Shown here in pieces: positions 47,323 through 59,986 of a stretch of DNA of 64,000 nucleotides; the first letter of the stretch is position 1, and each line of letters opens with the position of its first letter. A model generated the notes under the pieces. That model made no database searches and was not told the origin of the DNA. It saw only the letters and a program-made list of their open reading frames with translations. The stretch spans positions 11,932,476 through 11,996,475 of the forward strand of contig NC_072467.1 in NCBI RefSeq assembly GCF_027596085.1, read 5' to 3'. The position numbers and the translations under genes are program-made. The stretch is from Anoplopoma fimbria. Lineage: Eukaryota; Chordata; Actinopteri; Perciformes; Anoplopomatidae.

Positions 47323-49806
47323 CAGGTAATGTGGAGCTGCTTTAACTAGCTGACTTTGTTCCTTGGATCGGCTGGTTAGCTTTTGAATTTTTGCCTAGAA
47401 TCAATAAAGATTTATTCTAATTTACAATAATAAAGCATCATTCATTTATTGATTACATTTTGGATTCTAATTATTGTCTGAACATGTAAAGTCACTAAAG
47501 TTATGAAATAAATGTATTGGAGTAAAAAGTACATGACCCATGCTTGTGGTCAACAGTCGGTTGATAAATTACAAAGGCATATTTTTTCATTACTGTAACT
47601 GTTTTTTATTATAGTAATTGCTATTAATAAAACTATTGTATTGCTGTACTGCACTGACATTTGGTCTTTATCAATGAAAACCCCTACAAGGACATGCAAA
47701 ATAAACTACTTAACTTAACCATTTTAGATATAACTGTTAAATCTTCAGTGTACACTACAGAAATTGTTTGCGTAATAAATACTTATTAAGTGGCAAAGCA
47801 GTACACATCTATTACAGGAGTTACAGATTCCCCCAGGGTGCACTTCTGGTTTTCTGGCTGTTTTCACACTGAAGACCCTTTTTATATCCAACTAAGAAAT
47901 TATTTTATGTGAGGTTGATCCATCAGCTAAATTTCAGTTTCATATTTTAATATATATCATTACATATTTTAATTTGAAAGCAACATATTGGAAAGATTTG
48001 ATGTGTCTTCAAGAAAGGGTTGTAGTCACTTCCCATTTATTTTATGACATTTTTTCTCCAGCTTATCTGTTGGACAATTTAAATTTCTTATTTAACTGTA
48101 GTTTGTCACTACTGTGATCATATTCTAGGTGTTAAACTTCCGATCTACATCACAGGAAATAAGTCTTATGATTTATGGATTGGATTTGGCTTAACATCAT
48201 ACTTAAAAACCAATGTCTATGATTTGTGTCAACAACAATGTATTGGAAACGTTGGTATAGCATATTCATTTCCTCATCCCTCGCCTCCCCCTCATTCCAG
48301 CTCCTAAACTTCCATCTCATGGAGGAGGGACGCAAGGAGCTAGAAGAGAGCGACTGAAATGCATAAATGGGATAAACCTAAAGGTTTGCTGCATCTAGGC
48401 ATATTTGACCAGTTACTGATTTGTTCTAATAATATGGTATTGATTCAATAATTGTGAAACAATATTCTAGACCTGCAAACTTTTGCATGTTGGGTACATT
48501 AACAGCGTAACAATGTAGTAATGTAATGTAACTGACATGATGTATTTAAGCTACTTTCATCCCTAAGTATTGGTACATTTAGGAAATGAACCATGTAATC
48601 AGTGCCACAAAATAAGTCTACCTTCTTGTGTGTGAAGAACTGATCCTCTTCTAAGTGCATACTGCACAGAGGTAAATTGTTACATGGGGCCTAGTTCTTT
48701 CACCTCAACCACTGCTTCAACCAGTGACTGTCACCTGAAGGAAATCTGTTTAATGCCATACATTTTGACTCTACGATCCAGAATAATGTGTATATCAACA
48801 TTTGCACTAACAAGACACCGCATCTGCAGTGTGCATCTGCAAGAAAAATGAAAATTCTAATTACAATGACGTAACCACTAATGTTACTCCAGACCAATGC
48901 CACATCCCCATTAACAGCTTTACTGACTCTAATACAGTGCATTACATTAATGGAAAAAAAATAAAAAAAATTGTTAGCTTAAAGTTGGTTACATTTACAT
49001 TTTTATCATGCTTTCAGTGAATAGCTACTATGCATTAGCACATGCAGCCCAATCTTTGATTGACATTAACACAGGTTACCAGTGGGGATCAAGTATCATT
49101 AGCATAGCAAACTGTTTTATCATCTAAAGCTGATGCTAGCTAACTTTAGATGGTTATCAAGGTGCATCTGTAATTCATTTAACAGGCTTAAAACTAAATA
49201 TAAGTTTTTTGCCAAAAAAAATAGCTCTCTCCTTAGATTGTCATTTTACAACCATGGGATACACAATGCCCTGCATTCTGAACTTCACTGATTGCACAAT
49301 AGCAAACTATGTCCAGGGTGCAACATGTGCACAGATTGAAATCAATTGATGTAACCTGTGCTCATGTTGGTATATTTTTCGCTTCATAATTTACCAATGT
49401 GTTTTTAATAAGTAGGATTTCCATTGCAGACTAAGTAGGTGAAAAGTTAAGTAGTATAACCCTTTACACTACTGCAGATGCACACACAAAAAAAGCTTAT
49501 TAGTTTGAGCCAGTTTGTAGGCAACAGGAGCCTATGTTACGTGATCACTTTGACCAGTGCAGATCTTTGGGATTGATTTTACCAGGTTGGCTCCAAAAAC
49601 AACCATGTTGATAGAATTTTGATTGATTTAAAGTAACGCCTAATGGTAATGGTTTAGTAAAAGGTAGCGTTGAAACCACACTAAATTCTCAGCAATAGCC
49701 ATCTTGTGGTATCCTCTCATAAGTTTAACAACCCCACTGACACAAAATAAAGTACTGGCTTACTTTATAAAAATAAAAAGGTCTGCTCTTTAAGTGAGAT
49801 ATAGGT

Positions 49807-49822
49807 GGCCCTTAAAAGGACC
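49807..49822 (-). terminator. Histone 3' stem-loop of H4 copy 3
   Basis: GGCCCTTAAAAGGACC, the same G-U containing stem as copy 2. Confidence 0.92.
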
Positions 49823-49852
49823 TTTGTGTTTAAATTAACGGGCAGTTAATAT

Positions 49853-50173
<321 letters not shown>

Positions 50174-51104
50174 TCAGTGTCGTTCAACTAATGATGGTGC
50201 ACTGAGGGGTTCCCATCTTTTTAAATCCTGTCTGAGGACGTGATAGAAGACAGATATAAATTCAGAATGATTGATTTTTTGCCGCTACCATAACCTACAA
50301 AACTCATCTGTCGACTATCAACAGGTTCATGATCTAAACATGTAGACTTTGAAATTGGTTAGCAAGACAAAGTTGAACCTTTCTGGCATAAGTGCTTAAG
50401 ATTTTTCACAGATGCTTTAAATTGTTCTGTAGATATCAGCAGAAGACACACAATTAGAGACCGCTAAAACACAGGTTGAAAAGCTCTTAAATAGGAAGAA
50501 AAGGATCCCCGACTTAGTTTCTTTGATATTTATTGTCAACATCCAGATGCATTTTTGCAGTGCTCTCTGGTTACCCATTAAGGACTGAACAAAGAACCAT
50601 TGTAATATGTGCAAGTTGTCCAAGTTACCCACAGTAATCCAGTCAAACCCCAACCAGCTAACAATTAACCAAGTTCTTTAAAAGACAAGATGGCTTCTGA
50701 TCATATACAGGTTATACTAGTACTCTTGATCTTTCCAGAACTACACCTTTCAAAAAAAAAAAAAGTTTCATAATCAGCTTTATTGCATATACATTTTTCA
50801 GGAAAATATAACTACTTGATGGTCCTTTAATAAAGGCCATAGTATATTCCACTGCCACAGTGAAAAGACAGCCTTGTGCAGCAGCATCATGTAGATTCTT
50901 GGAAATAATATTCGCAATTAGTCATGAATAATGTTATTGTTTAACTAAAATGACTTTACAATTTTATTAATCCATTCATATGTAAGAAAGAATGTATTTA
51001 TGTTTCAATATGCAGATTTTTTTTTTTTTAATTAAATGTCAGACTTTTTGGCGCACCCTGACAATATTGAACTTAACAGGAACACGTCTTCAGAAGAAGT
51101 GTGT

Positions 51105-51120
51105 GGCTCTTAAAAGAGCC
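51105..51120 (-). terminator. Histone 3' stem-loop of H2B copy 4
   Basis: GGCTCTTAAAAGAGCC on the plus strand. Confidence 0.95.
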
Positions 51121-51154
51121 TTTGTGTTGTTGGTCTACATCAGGTTTATCAGGT

Positions 51155-51529
51155 TTACTTGGAGCTCGTGTACTTGGTCACGGCCTTGGTTCCCTCAGAC
51201 ACGGCGTGCTTCGCCAGCTCACCGGGCAGCAGCAGGCGGACAGCGGTCTGGATCTCCCTGGAGGTGATGGTGGAGCGCTTGTTGTAGTGAGCCAGACGAG
51301 AGGCCTCACCGGCGATGCGCTCAAAGATGTCGCTCACGAACGAGTTCATGATGCCCATGGCCTTGGAGGAGATGCCGGTATCAGGGTGGACCTGCTTCAT
51401 CACTTTGTACACGTAGATGGCGTAGCTCTCCTTCCTGGACTTTCTCCTCTTCTTGCCAGTCTTGCTGACGCTCTTAGCGACGGCTTTCTTGGAGCCCTTC
51501 TTGGGCGCTTTAACTGTGGTGTCAGGCAT
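51155..51529 (-). CDS. h2b: Histone H2B (copy 4, intact)
   Basis: The 124-residue H2B protein is the same as at 8254, 29269 and 46447, although its 5' leader differs (ATTCGTTTCTTCC before the ATG in place of ATATGTCGTATCTTCC). The start is at ATG 51527-51529. TATTTATAT (about 51579-51587) and ATGCAAAT (51595-51602) are kept, with one changed base after the octamer (AGGACT against ACGACT). The protein is conserved while the flanks have diverged, which suggests selection or gene conversion. Confidence 0.98.
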   Translation of the reverse strand: MPDTTVKAPKKGSKKAVAKSVSKTGKKRRKSRKESYAIYVYKVMKQVHPDTGISSKAMGIMNSFVSDIFERIAGEASRLAHYNKRSTITSREIQTAVRLLLPGELAKHAVSEGTKAVTKYTSSK

Positions 51530-51578
51530 GATTCGTTTCTTCCTAAGACAGATAATGCACCCCACGGGATGGACAGTC

Positions 51579-51633
51579 TATTTATATCAACTCGATGCAA
51601 ATAGGACTGTGCTGTTGCTCTCACACGATTGGT
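51579..51633 (-). promoter_or_regulatory. H2B promoter (copy 4)
   Basis: TATA, octamer ATGCAAAT (51595-51602) and ATTGG near 51629. Confidence 0.8.
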
Positions 51634-52022
51634 TGTCTTCTCAGCGGGACTGAGCATGCGCCAAAACATGTAACATTCCCTGTAAGCCTAAACTGTGAGC
51701 TGAGAGAACATGTGTGTGAGCAGGGATTTAGTGACTGACATGAACAGGATGTAAAGGCGAACAACAGGAAGATGGTTAAGAGTTTAGTTCCTATGTGTTA
51801 GTTGTCGGGATGGACCAGTGGATAAATAAGAACTATGATCTTGTAGTCTATGCAAGTAAAAGTAGCAAAATCACAGTGTAGAAATACTCTGTTCGGCATT
51901 AAGTATTTTGCTCAAGCATTTGCATCCAAATATACCTAAAGTGCCAAAGTTTACTACTTAGTGTGCAGAATAGCCCAATTCAGGAGAATGTATTGACCTA
52001 GTATTGTGAAAATCCCTTCAGT

Positions 52023-53245
52023 GTTATAGATAGATAGATAGATAGATATCTTTATTTTCGTGTCATGCACAAAACGTGCCCAACCCTCATGGGTTTACAA
52101 GACACCAACAATACAGCTGCAGTGGACCCAAATCTCATCAAGTCACATTTGATTACAAAATAACAGGTTGCTTCACCGCTCATTCTTAAACAAAACATTC
52201 TGTCTTCTCTCCCAGGCCTGGCAAATAAAATCTGCTTCAAAGAAGGTTCCTTTCCTGAAACACAACTCAAGTTTTTCATAGTCATCCAGCCAAAAAATAC
52301 AACATAAATGGAAGTCATTTTACTAAAGGGGACATCCCTTATGTCCTCGTAGACAGGACAGTAAAACAAAAAATGCACCTCATTCTCAATTTCCCCGAGC
52401 TCACACAACAAACAGATCTGTCCTTCTCTGGAGTGGAATGAAACCTACCGGTCTCTATAGGGCTAGTGGTTATGTTCCTGAGCGTAACTGTGCACATAGG
52501 GATCTTTGTCTTTTGTTTAAGTTGTACTTAACATAAAGTTCTGCATTATAGTTATTCTTTATGAGACAATAAGTTCGTAACTTTGGTTTACACCATATGT
52601 CAACAGACCATTTTTCTTTATGCATAGGAAACAGTTTGGTCCTAATCTCCTGAATATTACAACGTAACCTGTTCTGGAAAATGAAAGACAAGTCGGTCAT
52701 ATTAAACAGAGATTTGAAACCCTTAGCCCAGGGATGCAGCAGGCGGACAGTGAAATGTCATTTTTGTAAGTCTCTGATCAGACATCTTCACAAGTCTATT
52801 CCAAAGTCGAAGCATTTTACATTTATGTTGGATGTATGGAGGTTCCCAACCCATATCCCCAGTAATGGCCAAAACTGATGTTTGACTCCCAAGAATGATC
52901 TAATAGCTTTGTGGTGCACAGTGTTGCAACTTGTGTGCTCACGGAAACCCCGAACACCAGAAACATAGTCAGACACAGGACATACACATGAGTTATATAG
53001 TTGTGTATAAGTATGAAATCCTAAATTACCGCAATGTTCTCTTCTCGCTGACTGAGCTAGAACATTGACAGCTTATTTAAATATCATGTGCTCGTTGAGG
53101 GTAATGCCAAGATATTTATACTATTCAGTGTAAGATAGCACTGTTGAACCAAAGTTAAAAACAACTGAACTTCTCTGTAATGATTTGTGTTTAAAATGTA
53201 CTATTTGTGTTTTGTCTTAATTTACCACTAGCCTCCATTTCCATA
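52023..53245 (-). mobile_element. LINE 3' end with (GATA)n tail
   Basis: On the minus strand, three broken frames in order show AIRSFLGV (about 52900), KPKLRTYCLIKNNYNAELYV (about 52590) and LCELGEIENEVHFLFYCPVY (about 52400), typical of the region after the reverse transcriptase of a fish non-LTR retrotransposon. The plus-strand left end is (GATA)n followed by TCTTTATTTTCGTG, i.e. the 3' tail. Both flanks resume block 3-like sequence, so it inserted after the block 4 duplication. Several frameshifts; inactive. Confidence 0.82.
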
Positions 53246-53480
53246 GTTAAAGTGGAGCGACTTTAACTAGCTGACTTTGTTACTTGGAGCTGCTTGTTAG
53301 CTTTGGAGTTTTTGCCTGGAATCAATAAAGATTTGTCCTAATCTACAATTATAAAACATCATTCATTTAATGATTTCATTTTGGATTATTATTATTATCT
53401 GAACACCTAGTTTTTAAATAAATGTAGTTGAGTAAAAAGCACAATATTTTTCATGAATGTATGTACTGTGTATTCCTGGC

Positions 53481-54240
53481 AAATGTTGTACCCTTCCTGA
53501 ACAAGTACTACAGTACTTCAGTAAATTAACATATTTACTGTTCACCATTGGTATTGACTGAATGCTTACAAGCTTATGCCATTTTACTCTTGAAATTCAA
53601 TTTAAGAAAAACAAAAAACTTTCTTTGTCAGTTTGCCGCATTTTATCAATGTGAAGAAAAACAATATACAGTTTTAATAAAAGGTTAAGAACCAGCACCT
53701 TCAAGGGGAAATCAAATTTCAAGTCAAAACGTATGATGAGCTGCTGTTGACCGTCCTGTGTTTAACTGATGTGTAGACAAAAATATTAGAAACACTTCTC
53801 TGTATGTCTCATAAAAGTACAACTGAGTGTATTTGTTGTTCGGGGTCAGGACTAATTTCTGGTATGTTTCACATTGTGGCTCTTTTAACCTGTCCAAACT
53901 GAAAACGTTGATGATTTAAAACTAAACTGATTAAGAATAAATCAGATTAAGAATTAAACATGTTTTTCTACAGAAAATGTATCTACTATTGAAGTGTCAC
54001 AGAAACCTAAGGAGCAATTTCTGTAGGCAAATATTACCCCCAAAAAATAACAAAATAAAAAAGAAAGTCTACATACAACTATGTCAAGTGAACTGATGGT
54101 AGTCACAAGTTGCCTATCTGGATCACATATCTCACCCTCTCAGATACTGTTAGTTCTTCAAGTAGCAGTTTCAAGGTATTCATATGCTAAAATTGCAATG
54201 TAATTACTATGCTTCTTATGTAAGAAAGAAACAGAACTCT
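53481..54240. other. AT-rich spacer before the H2A relic
   Basis: No gene or recognised element. Confidence 0.4.
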
Positions 54241-54257
54241 TTATCAGATGAGGGGTT

Positions 54258-54273
54258 GGCTCTTGAAAGAGCC
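54258..54273 (-). terminator. Histone 3' stem-loop of the H2A relic
   Basis: GGCTCTTGAAAGAGCC on the plus strand, reading GGCTCTTTCAAGAGCC in the RNA: the TTTC-loop form, still with a perfect stem. Confidence 0.92.
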
Positions 54274-54314
54274 TGTTTCGGTTCCAGTGTCCAGCAGTCA
54301 GAGATTCTCCAGGT

Positions 54315-54418
54315 TTACTTGGACTTGGCGGCCTTCACGGTTTTCTCTGGACAGCCTGGATGTTGGGCAGCACGCCGCCCTCAGCGATGGTCACGTTGTT
54401 TGGCAGTTTGTCGAGCTT
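54315..54418 (-). pseudogene. h2a: Histone H2A 3' fragment
   Basis: On the minus strand, codons for NKLP-like NVTIAEGGVLPNIQA precede a deletion of about 7 bp (GTCCAGAGAAAACCG against GTCCTGCTGCCCAAGAAGACCG), then the frame-shifted remainder gives KAAKSK and TAA (54315-54317). The sequence stops at about 54418, where it joins the H3 promoter at CTCTGGATTTTGG. The first two thirds of H2A and its promoter are therefore deleted. With the 5' fragment at 37620-37752 it shows that the H2A-H3 pair once existed in both places. Confidence 0.9.
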
Positions 54419-55062
<644 letters not shown>

Positions 55063-55089
55063 ACTGTCTGCTGATCCACAAACCACAAC

Positions 55090-55105
55090 GGCTCTTTTAA
55101 GAGCC
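55090..55105 (+). terminator. Histone 3' stem-loop of H3 copy 2
   Basis: GGCTCTTTTAAGAGCC, with CTGAAGAGCTCATTCC downstream. Confidence 0.95.
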
Positions 55106-55134
55106 AACTCACTCTACACTGAAGAGCTCATTCC

Positions 55135-56810
55135 TCAAAATGGGCAATAATCTCTGTAAATACGTTTTTTGTTTTTTTTAGATACTTAAAACATAATCAA
55201 TCCTTTGCTTTTATTTATATACAATTCTGTATTTATAACTCTAAAAAAGAATAAATGATAAACACTGGATAGGGTTAAGAGTAGCCCAATTCAACTAAAG
55301 TAGCCTTTTAGGTCGAGGTATGGCCTAAATGATTTGAGGTAATTTTAAGGTTTGAGGTCTGGTTGTTTGTTCATCTATCTCTTTTAAATGTTAAAAAAAA
55401 ACAATTTTAACGTCTCAAAGCGGAGAGGGCAAACTTGTTCAGAACATAAATGTAAACATGGAAGCTAAAGTCAAAATATACAAAGTTTGAAAAGAGTGCA
55501 TTTATCAAATATTCTCAGTTATAGCTTTGCTAAAGAGCTTTAGTCTTCTATTGTATTTATTAGACCTATGGAGTAAAATATATGTACATCATCATTTTAC
55601 TTGGTCGGACTTGTTAATATCCATTGATCAAGGAGTAGGCATTAATTCACCATTTCTGCTCATAGCTCAATTTATAACATGTCCTATTTGCCAAAACACC
55701 GTCTAGCTCAATTCTTCCATATTGAAAGGTAATTGAAACTATTGATCCATTAGTTGAATATGAATGGGGCCAAGTTCTTACTTGTAAAATTAACAAATAT
55801 TTAATAAGATATAATAGTGGCTTCTTCTGTCCTCTAACCCCTTCAGAGTCTGTCTGAAGCTGAGTCAATGAGCTGAGTCAAGTTCATTTTGCTGATCTGC
55901 CAGGCTTTGGCTGGATGATTTATCAAATGCAAAGCTGAGGAAGCTGTTATCATATCTCTTAGAAAGTGCTGTAAGAAGGTGATCAGTAAAGCATCAAGCC
56001 AAAAAACTATTAAACATTTAAGTGTTTTGACCCAGAGATGCTGTTCTGATTTTTGCAGCAATCTGCATACACGTGTTTGAAGGTCTTTCCAAGTGAATCA
56101 AACTGTGAATGTGATTCACCAATTAAATTAGAAAAGGCCAAACAAATTCATGTTACAAAGAAAGGCTACATTTATGGGTCTCCCTGGCCATACAGCAGAA
56201 TTATATCAATTATTATGTTGTATTTAGCACCATTTTTGAAAGAAGTATTTACCCAAAGTCTCCTTAAATCCTTCATCTGCTACTTATGAAAATAATTGCC
56301 TTGATTCCCAAATAATAATAATACAAATTCAAATCTTAATTAGTTTACAAGCTCCTTATTGAATATAAATGGTTTACTGTTTCCATTATATATTGGGTAT
56401 ACTTTTAATTATTCATTTTGTACATTTCTATATTTATCTCTACAATGTTTCCTTCCTTGTGCTGCTGCCACACCTGCATTTCCCCTCTGGGAATAAATAA
56501 CTTCTCTAACCTTGTTCGAGAAGACCGCTTTCTTCTCTTTTTAGACTTCTGAAAAGCCTTTAATTTTAAAAAAAAAAAAACATGAATTTTGTTGAAAGAC
56601 CTCCACAGGTTTTGCCCTTAAGTTTGTAAGGGACATAAAATATGTATGTCTTGTCACAATCTTGTTGTGAGAGTAATTCATGGTAAACCAATATACTGCT
56701 CAGTCTTTATATTTATTTGGTCCAACATTTAAATATGTTGATAATATGCTCACAAACTTCCTATAAGAAAATTAAAAAGCATACCTTCACATCAATTTAA
56801 ACTTGCATAG
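55135..56810. other. Intergenic sequence, right edge of the histone cluster
   Basis: AT-rich. No gene, RNA or recognised repeat was found. Confidence 0.45.
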
Positions 56811-57939
56811 ATTCAACAAGGTGTTGGAAACATTCCTCAGATATTTTGTGCAATTGACATGATAGCATCACGCAGTTGCTGCAGATTTGTCGGCTGCACA
56901 TCCATGATGCAAATCTCCCGTTCCACCACATCCCAAAGGTGCTCTATTGGATTGAGAGCTGGTGACTGTGGAGGTCATTGGAGTACAGTGAACTCATTGT
57001 CATGTTCAAGAAACCAGTTTGAGATGATGTGAGTGTTGTGACATGGTGCATTATCCTGCTGGAAGTAGCAATCAGAAGATGGGTACACTGCGGTCATAAA
57101 GGGATGGACATGGTCAGCAACAATACTCAGGTAGGCCGTGGCGTTTAAACGATGCGCAATTGGTACTAAGGGGCCCAAAGTGTGCCAAGAAAATATCCCC
57201 CACACCATTACACCACCACCACCAGCCTGAACCGTTGATACAAGGCAGGATGGATCCATGCTTTCATGTTGTTTACGTCAAATTCTGACCCTAACATCTG
57301 AATGTCGCAGCTGAAATCGAGACTCATCAGACCAGGCAATGTTTTTCCAATCTTCTATTGTCCGATTTTGGTGGCCCTGTGCGAATTGTAGTCTCAGTTT
57401 CCTGTACTTAGCTGACAGGAGTGACACCCGGTGTGGTCTTCTGCTGCTGTAGCCCCATCTTCTTCAAGGTTCGACGTGTTGTGCGTTCAGAGATGGTATT
57501 CTGCATACCTTGGTTGTAACAATTGGTTATTTGAGTTACTGTTGCCTTTCTATCATCTCGAACCACTCTGCCCATTCTCCTCTGACCTCTGACATCAACA
57601 AGGCATTTTCGTCCACACAACTGCCGCTCACTCAATATTTTCTCTTTTTCGGACCATTCTCTGTAAACCCTAGAGATGGTTGTGCGTGAAAATCCCAGTA
57701 AATCAGCAGTTTTTGAAATACTCAGACCAGCCCCTCTGGCACCAACAACCATGCCACGTTCAAAGTCACTTAAATCCCCTTTCTTCCCCATTCTGATGCT
57801 CGTTGTGAACTTCAGCAAGTCGTCTTCACCAGTCTAGATGCCTAAATGCATTGAGTTGCTGCCATGTGATTGGTTGATTAGCTATTTGTGTTAACAAGCA
57901 ATTGAACAGGTGTGCCTAATAAAGTGGCTGGTGAGTGTA
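56811..57939 (-). mobile_element. Tc1-like transposon relic
   Basis: The minus strand encodes a decayed Tc1/mariner transposase. The paired helix-turn-helix DNA-binding part is at 57408-57818 (MGKKGDLSDFERGMVVGARG, then SKTADLLGFSRTTISRVYRE), and the DDE catalytic part at about 56850-57330 with a DESR remnant, YFQQDNAPCHN and NPIEHLWDVVE. A frameshift near 57430 and a TGA near 57290 break it, and SPALNPIE replaces the usual SPDLNPIE. The 5' end GTGAGTGTA (57931-57939) fits a Tc1 inverted repeat with TA. The other repeat is missing. Confidence 0.92.
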
Positions 57940-58429
57940 AACTCCTGGAAAATTTAGTAGCTCTTTCTGAGTAGCTCTTTCTGATTCTGGGGACTGTCTG
58001 GTTGGCAAAGTTATGTCTTTCTAGCACCTAGTTGAACAACTTCTACACAACAACAACAATTGTGTTTTCGATATCTTATAAGGTCGGGTAAATTTCTTTT
58101 CATTCGTATTCGGTGAAAATCTCTTTTTGCAAGTTCAAAAATGATAGCAATGTGGTGTGTTATTTCTATAAATTGCAAGCGGAAACTGTCTCTCACTTAT
58201 TCTGGACCTACAGATTCCTACATAAACTCATAAAACCTTCAAAGCTAATGATGCAAAGCGAAAACGTTTACCATTTCTTTCTATTCTTCTATTTCTTTCA
58301 TAATTTGCTGTATTTTTTAAGGAAATTTAACATCATAATGTTAAATTGTACAGTATAATGTTAAATTATATATTTTTAATTTCCGTTTATAATTCTTCCT
58401 ATTTTGAATCTTGTTTCTGCATGTAAAGC

Positions 58430-58614
58430 TATTCTCTGGTGTCATCACTCGATGGCACTGTTGCCCTGCTTGTAGGCCATTGCGTTTGAATTCAGCTGCA
58501 GAAAAGCAGGTCGGAACTAAAGTCGCTCGTCGAAAATCTTGACGGGGTCTTTTCACTGTGACACAAAACGTCATTAATTTGGAGCAGTAACATCATATCA
58601 GTTAGCCGAGCTTG
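58430..58614 (+). promoter_or_regulatory. Probable psme3ip1 promoter and non-coding exon 1
   Basis: A locally GC- and CpG-richer stretch (GTCGCTCGTCG, GACGGGG) lies 5' of GAGCTTG|GTAAGT, a strong donor at 58614/58615. The first coding exon, at 59982, starts 5 nt before its ATG, so a separate 5' UTR exon is required and this is the best candidate. Confidence 0.5.
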
Positions 58615-59540
58615 GTAAGTTTAATTGACACAGAAATAATTTTGCATGATATGAACCAGTCATAATCTAAAACTCCAGTATGTCCGGTTGAGCAGCAGGA
58701 GGTATCGGTTTTACAACATGACACGATGCTCGGCTACTGACAGCGGGGACAACAGCTTGCTGATGTTAATGAAGCTAAAGCTAGCCGCGGGGCTGCTGCA
58801 CAGAAGGCTCCTGCGTGTCCACAGCTTTACTGCTCAAGCATCTAAACTTGGCCAACAAGCCTGACTGTTGAATTGCAGATTGGTGGTTGTGTTGATTAGA
58901 AATAATTGTAACGTTAGCTGAGTATGTCCTTTTAATGGATTAACTTTAGGGACTAGCGTTGTGATGGTCGCCTTAGGTAACGGTGAGTGAATCAACAGGG
59001 CCCCGCCGACTCAAACAAAAAGCTCTGGTCCATTAAGCATACCTCTTATTTAACTCGATCGTCACCTTATTGTAAATCGGTTGTGCTGTCCCTGTGGTTT
59101 TCTTGAGCAGTCGTTGTTGACGAAAAATTGCGATCGTCTCAATTACTTGTGATGATTAAAGATGACCACAAGGGAGAGCCAAAACCTTAACCTTATAGCT
59201 TGACTTCATTTTAGGCAACCATTGAAATAACGGTATTTTTAAAAATCCCATTAAGTTTGTCGTTATGTAGTTGTAACAGCAGTGTGTCACCGCCTTGTCA
59301 TGAAACAAAAAAAAACATACACATTGGTTCAACATTTTTAGTTACATGTTTACAGAAATCCAACACCAAAGAATATGAGGACAGTATGGCAAGAAATCCC
59401 AAATATAAAGAAAGGGTGGCCTATAGATTAAGTTTAGTGCTCTAATGGAGCTATTGTGTTTCAATCACATAAAATATAATAAATAAACAGGTGCAGTCAT
59501 TGCAGGGGACTGTGGCATAAAGACAAATTAATATGACATT

Positions 59541-59571
<31 letters not shown>

Positions 59572-59573
59572 GC
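59541..59573. repeat. (TG)n(TA)n microsatellite
   Basis: GTGTGTGTGTATATATATAT and further TA units within psme3ip1 intron 1. Confidence 0.9.
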
Positions 59574-59986
59574 GCACAAATGCTCTGTGTGTATTGCCCT
59601 CTCAATAGGGGCATTGCACATGCATGTTTAAACTTCATTAGCTGCATTTATTCAACATATGCATCACTAAATGTAGTCTCAGGTGGTTTTGATTGATTAA
59701 AACTTGCACTACTGAGTATTTATGGCTTAGGTGGATTTATTAGTTTGCTGGACTACATAGAACAAGAATTGATCAATTAAATCCACTTATATTGTGTGCA
59801 GATCCATGGAGTAGAACTGTTGAAAACCACTGCTAATGACTTCTTCAACTAGTATTCTGTAAGGGCCCAACATAAATGGACAGTGAGCAGTCTTGCATAA
59901 AAAAACATTTGCATTGCAACAGTTTTTTGGGAGTCACACACTAAGTAAGGTGTGTCTTTTCTTTTTTTTCTTTTTGGTCAGTTGTA

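Larger units (their letters stand above)
50256..53480. repeat. Histone block 4: partial tandem copy carrying H2B
   Basis: From ACAGATATAAATTCAGAATG onward it follows block 3 from about 45688 (H2B 3' flank), through H2B and its 5' flank to about 47520. It is more diverged than blocks 1 and 3 are from each other and has small deletions. A LINE (52023-53245) interrupts the 5' flank. It meets the H4 promoter at a GACAGA junction. Confidence 0.8.
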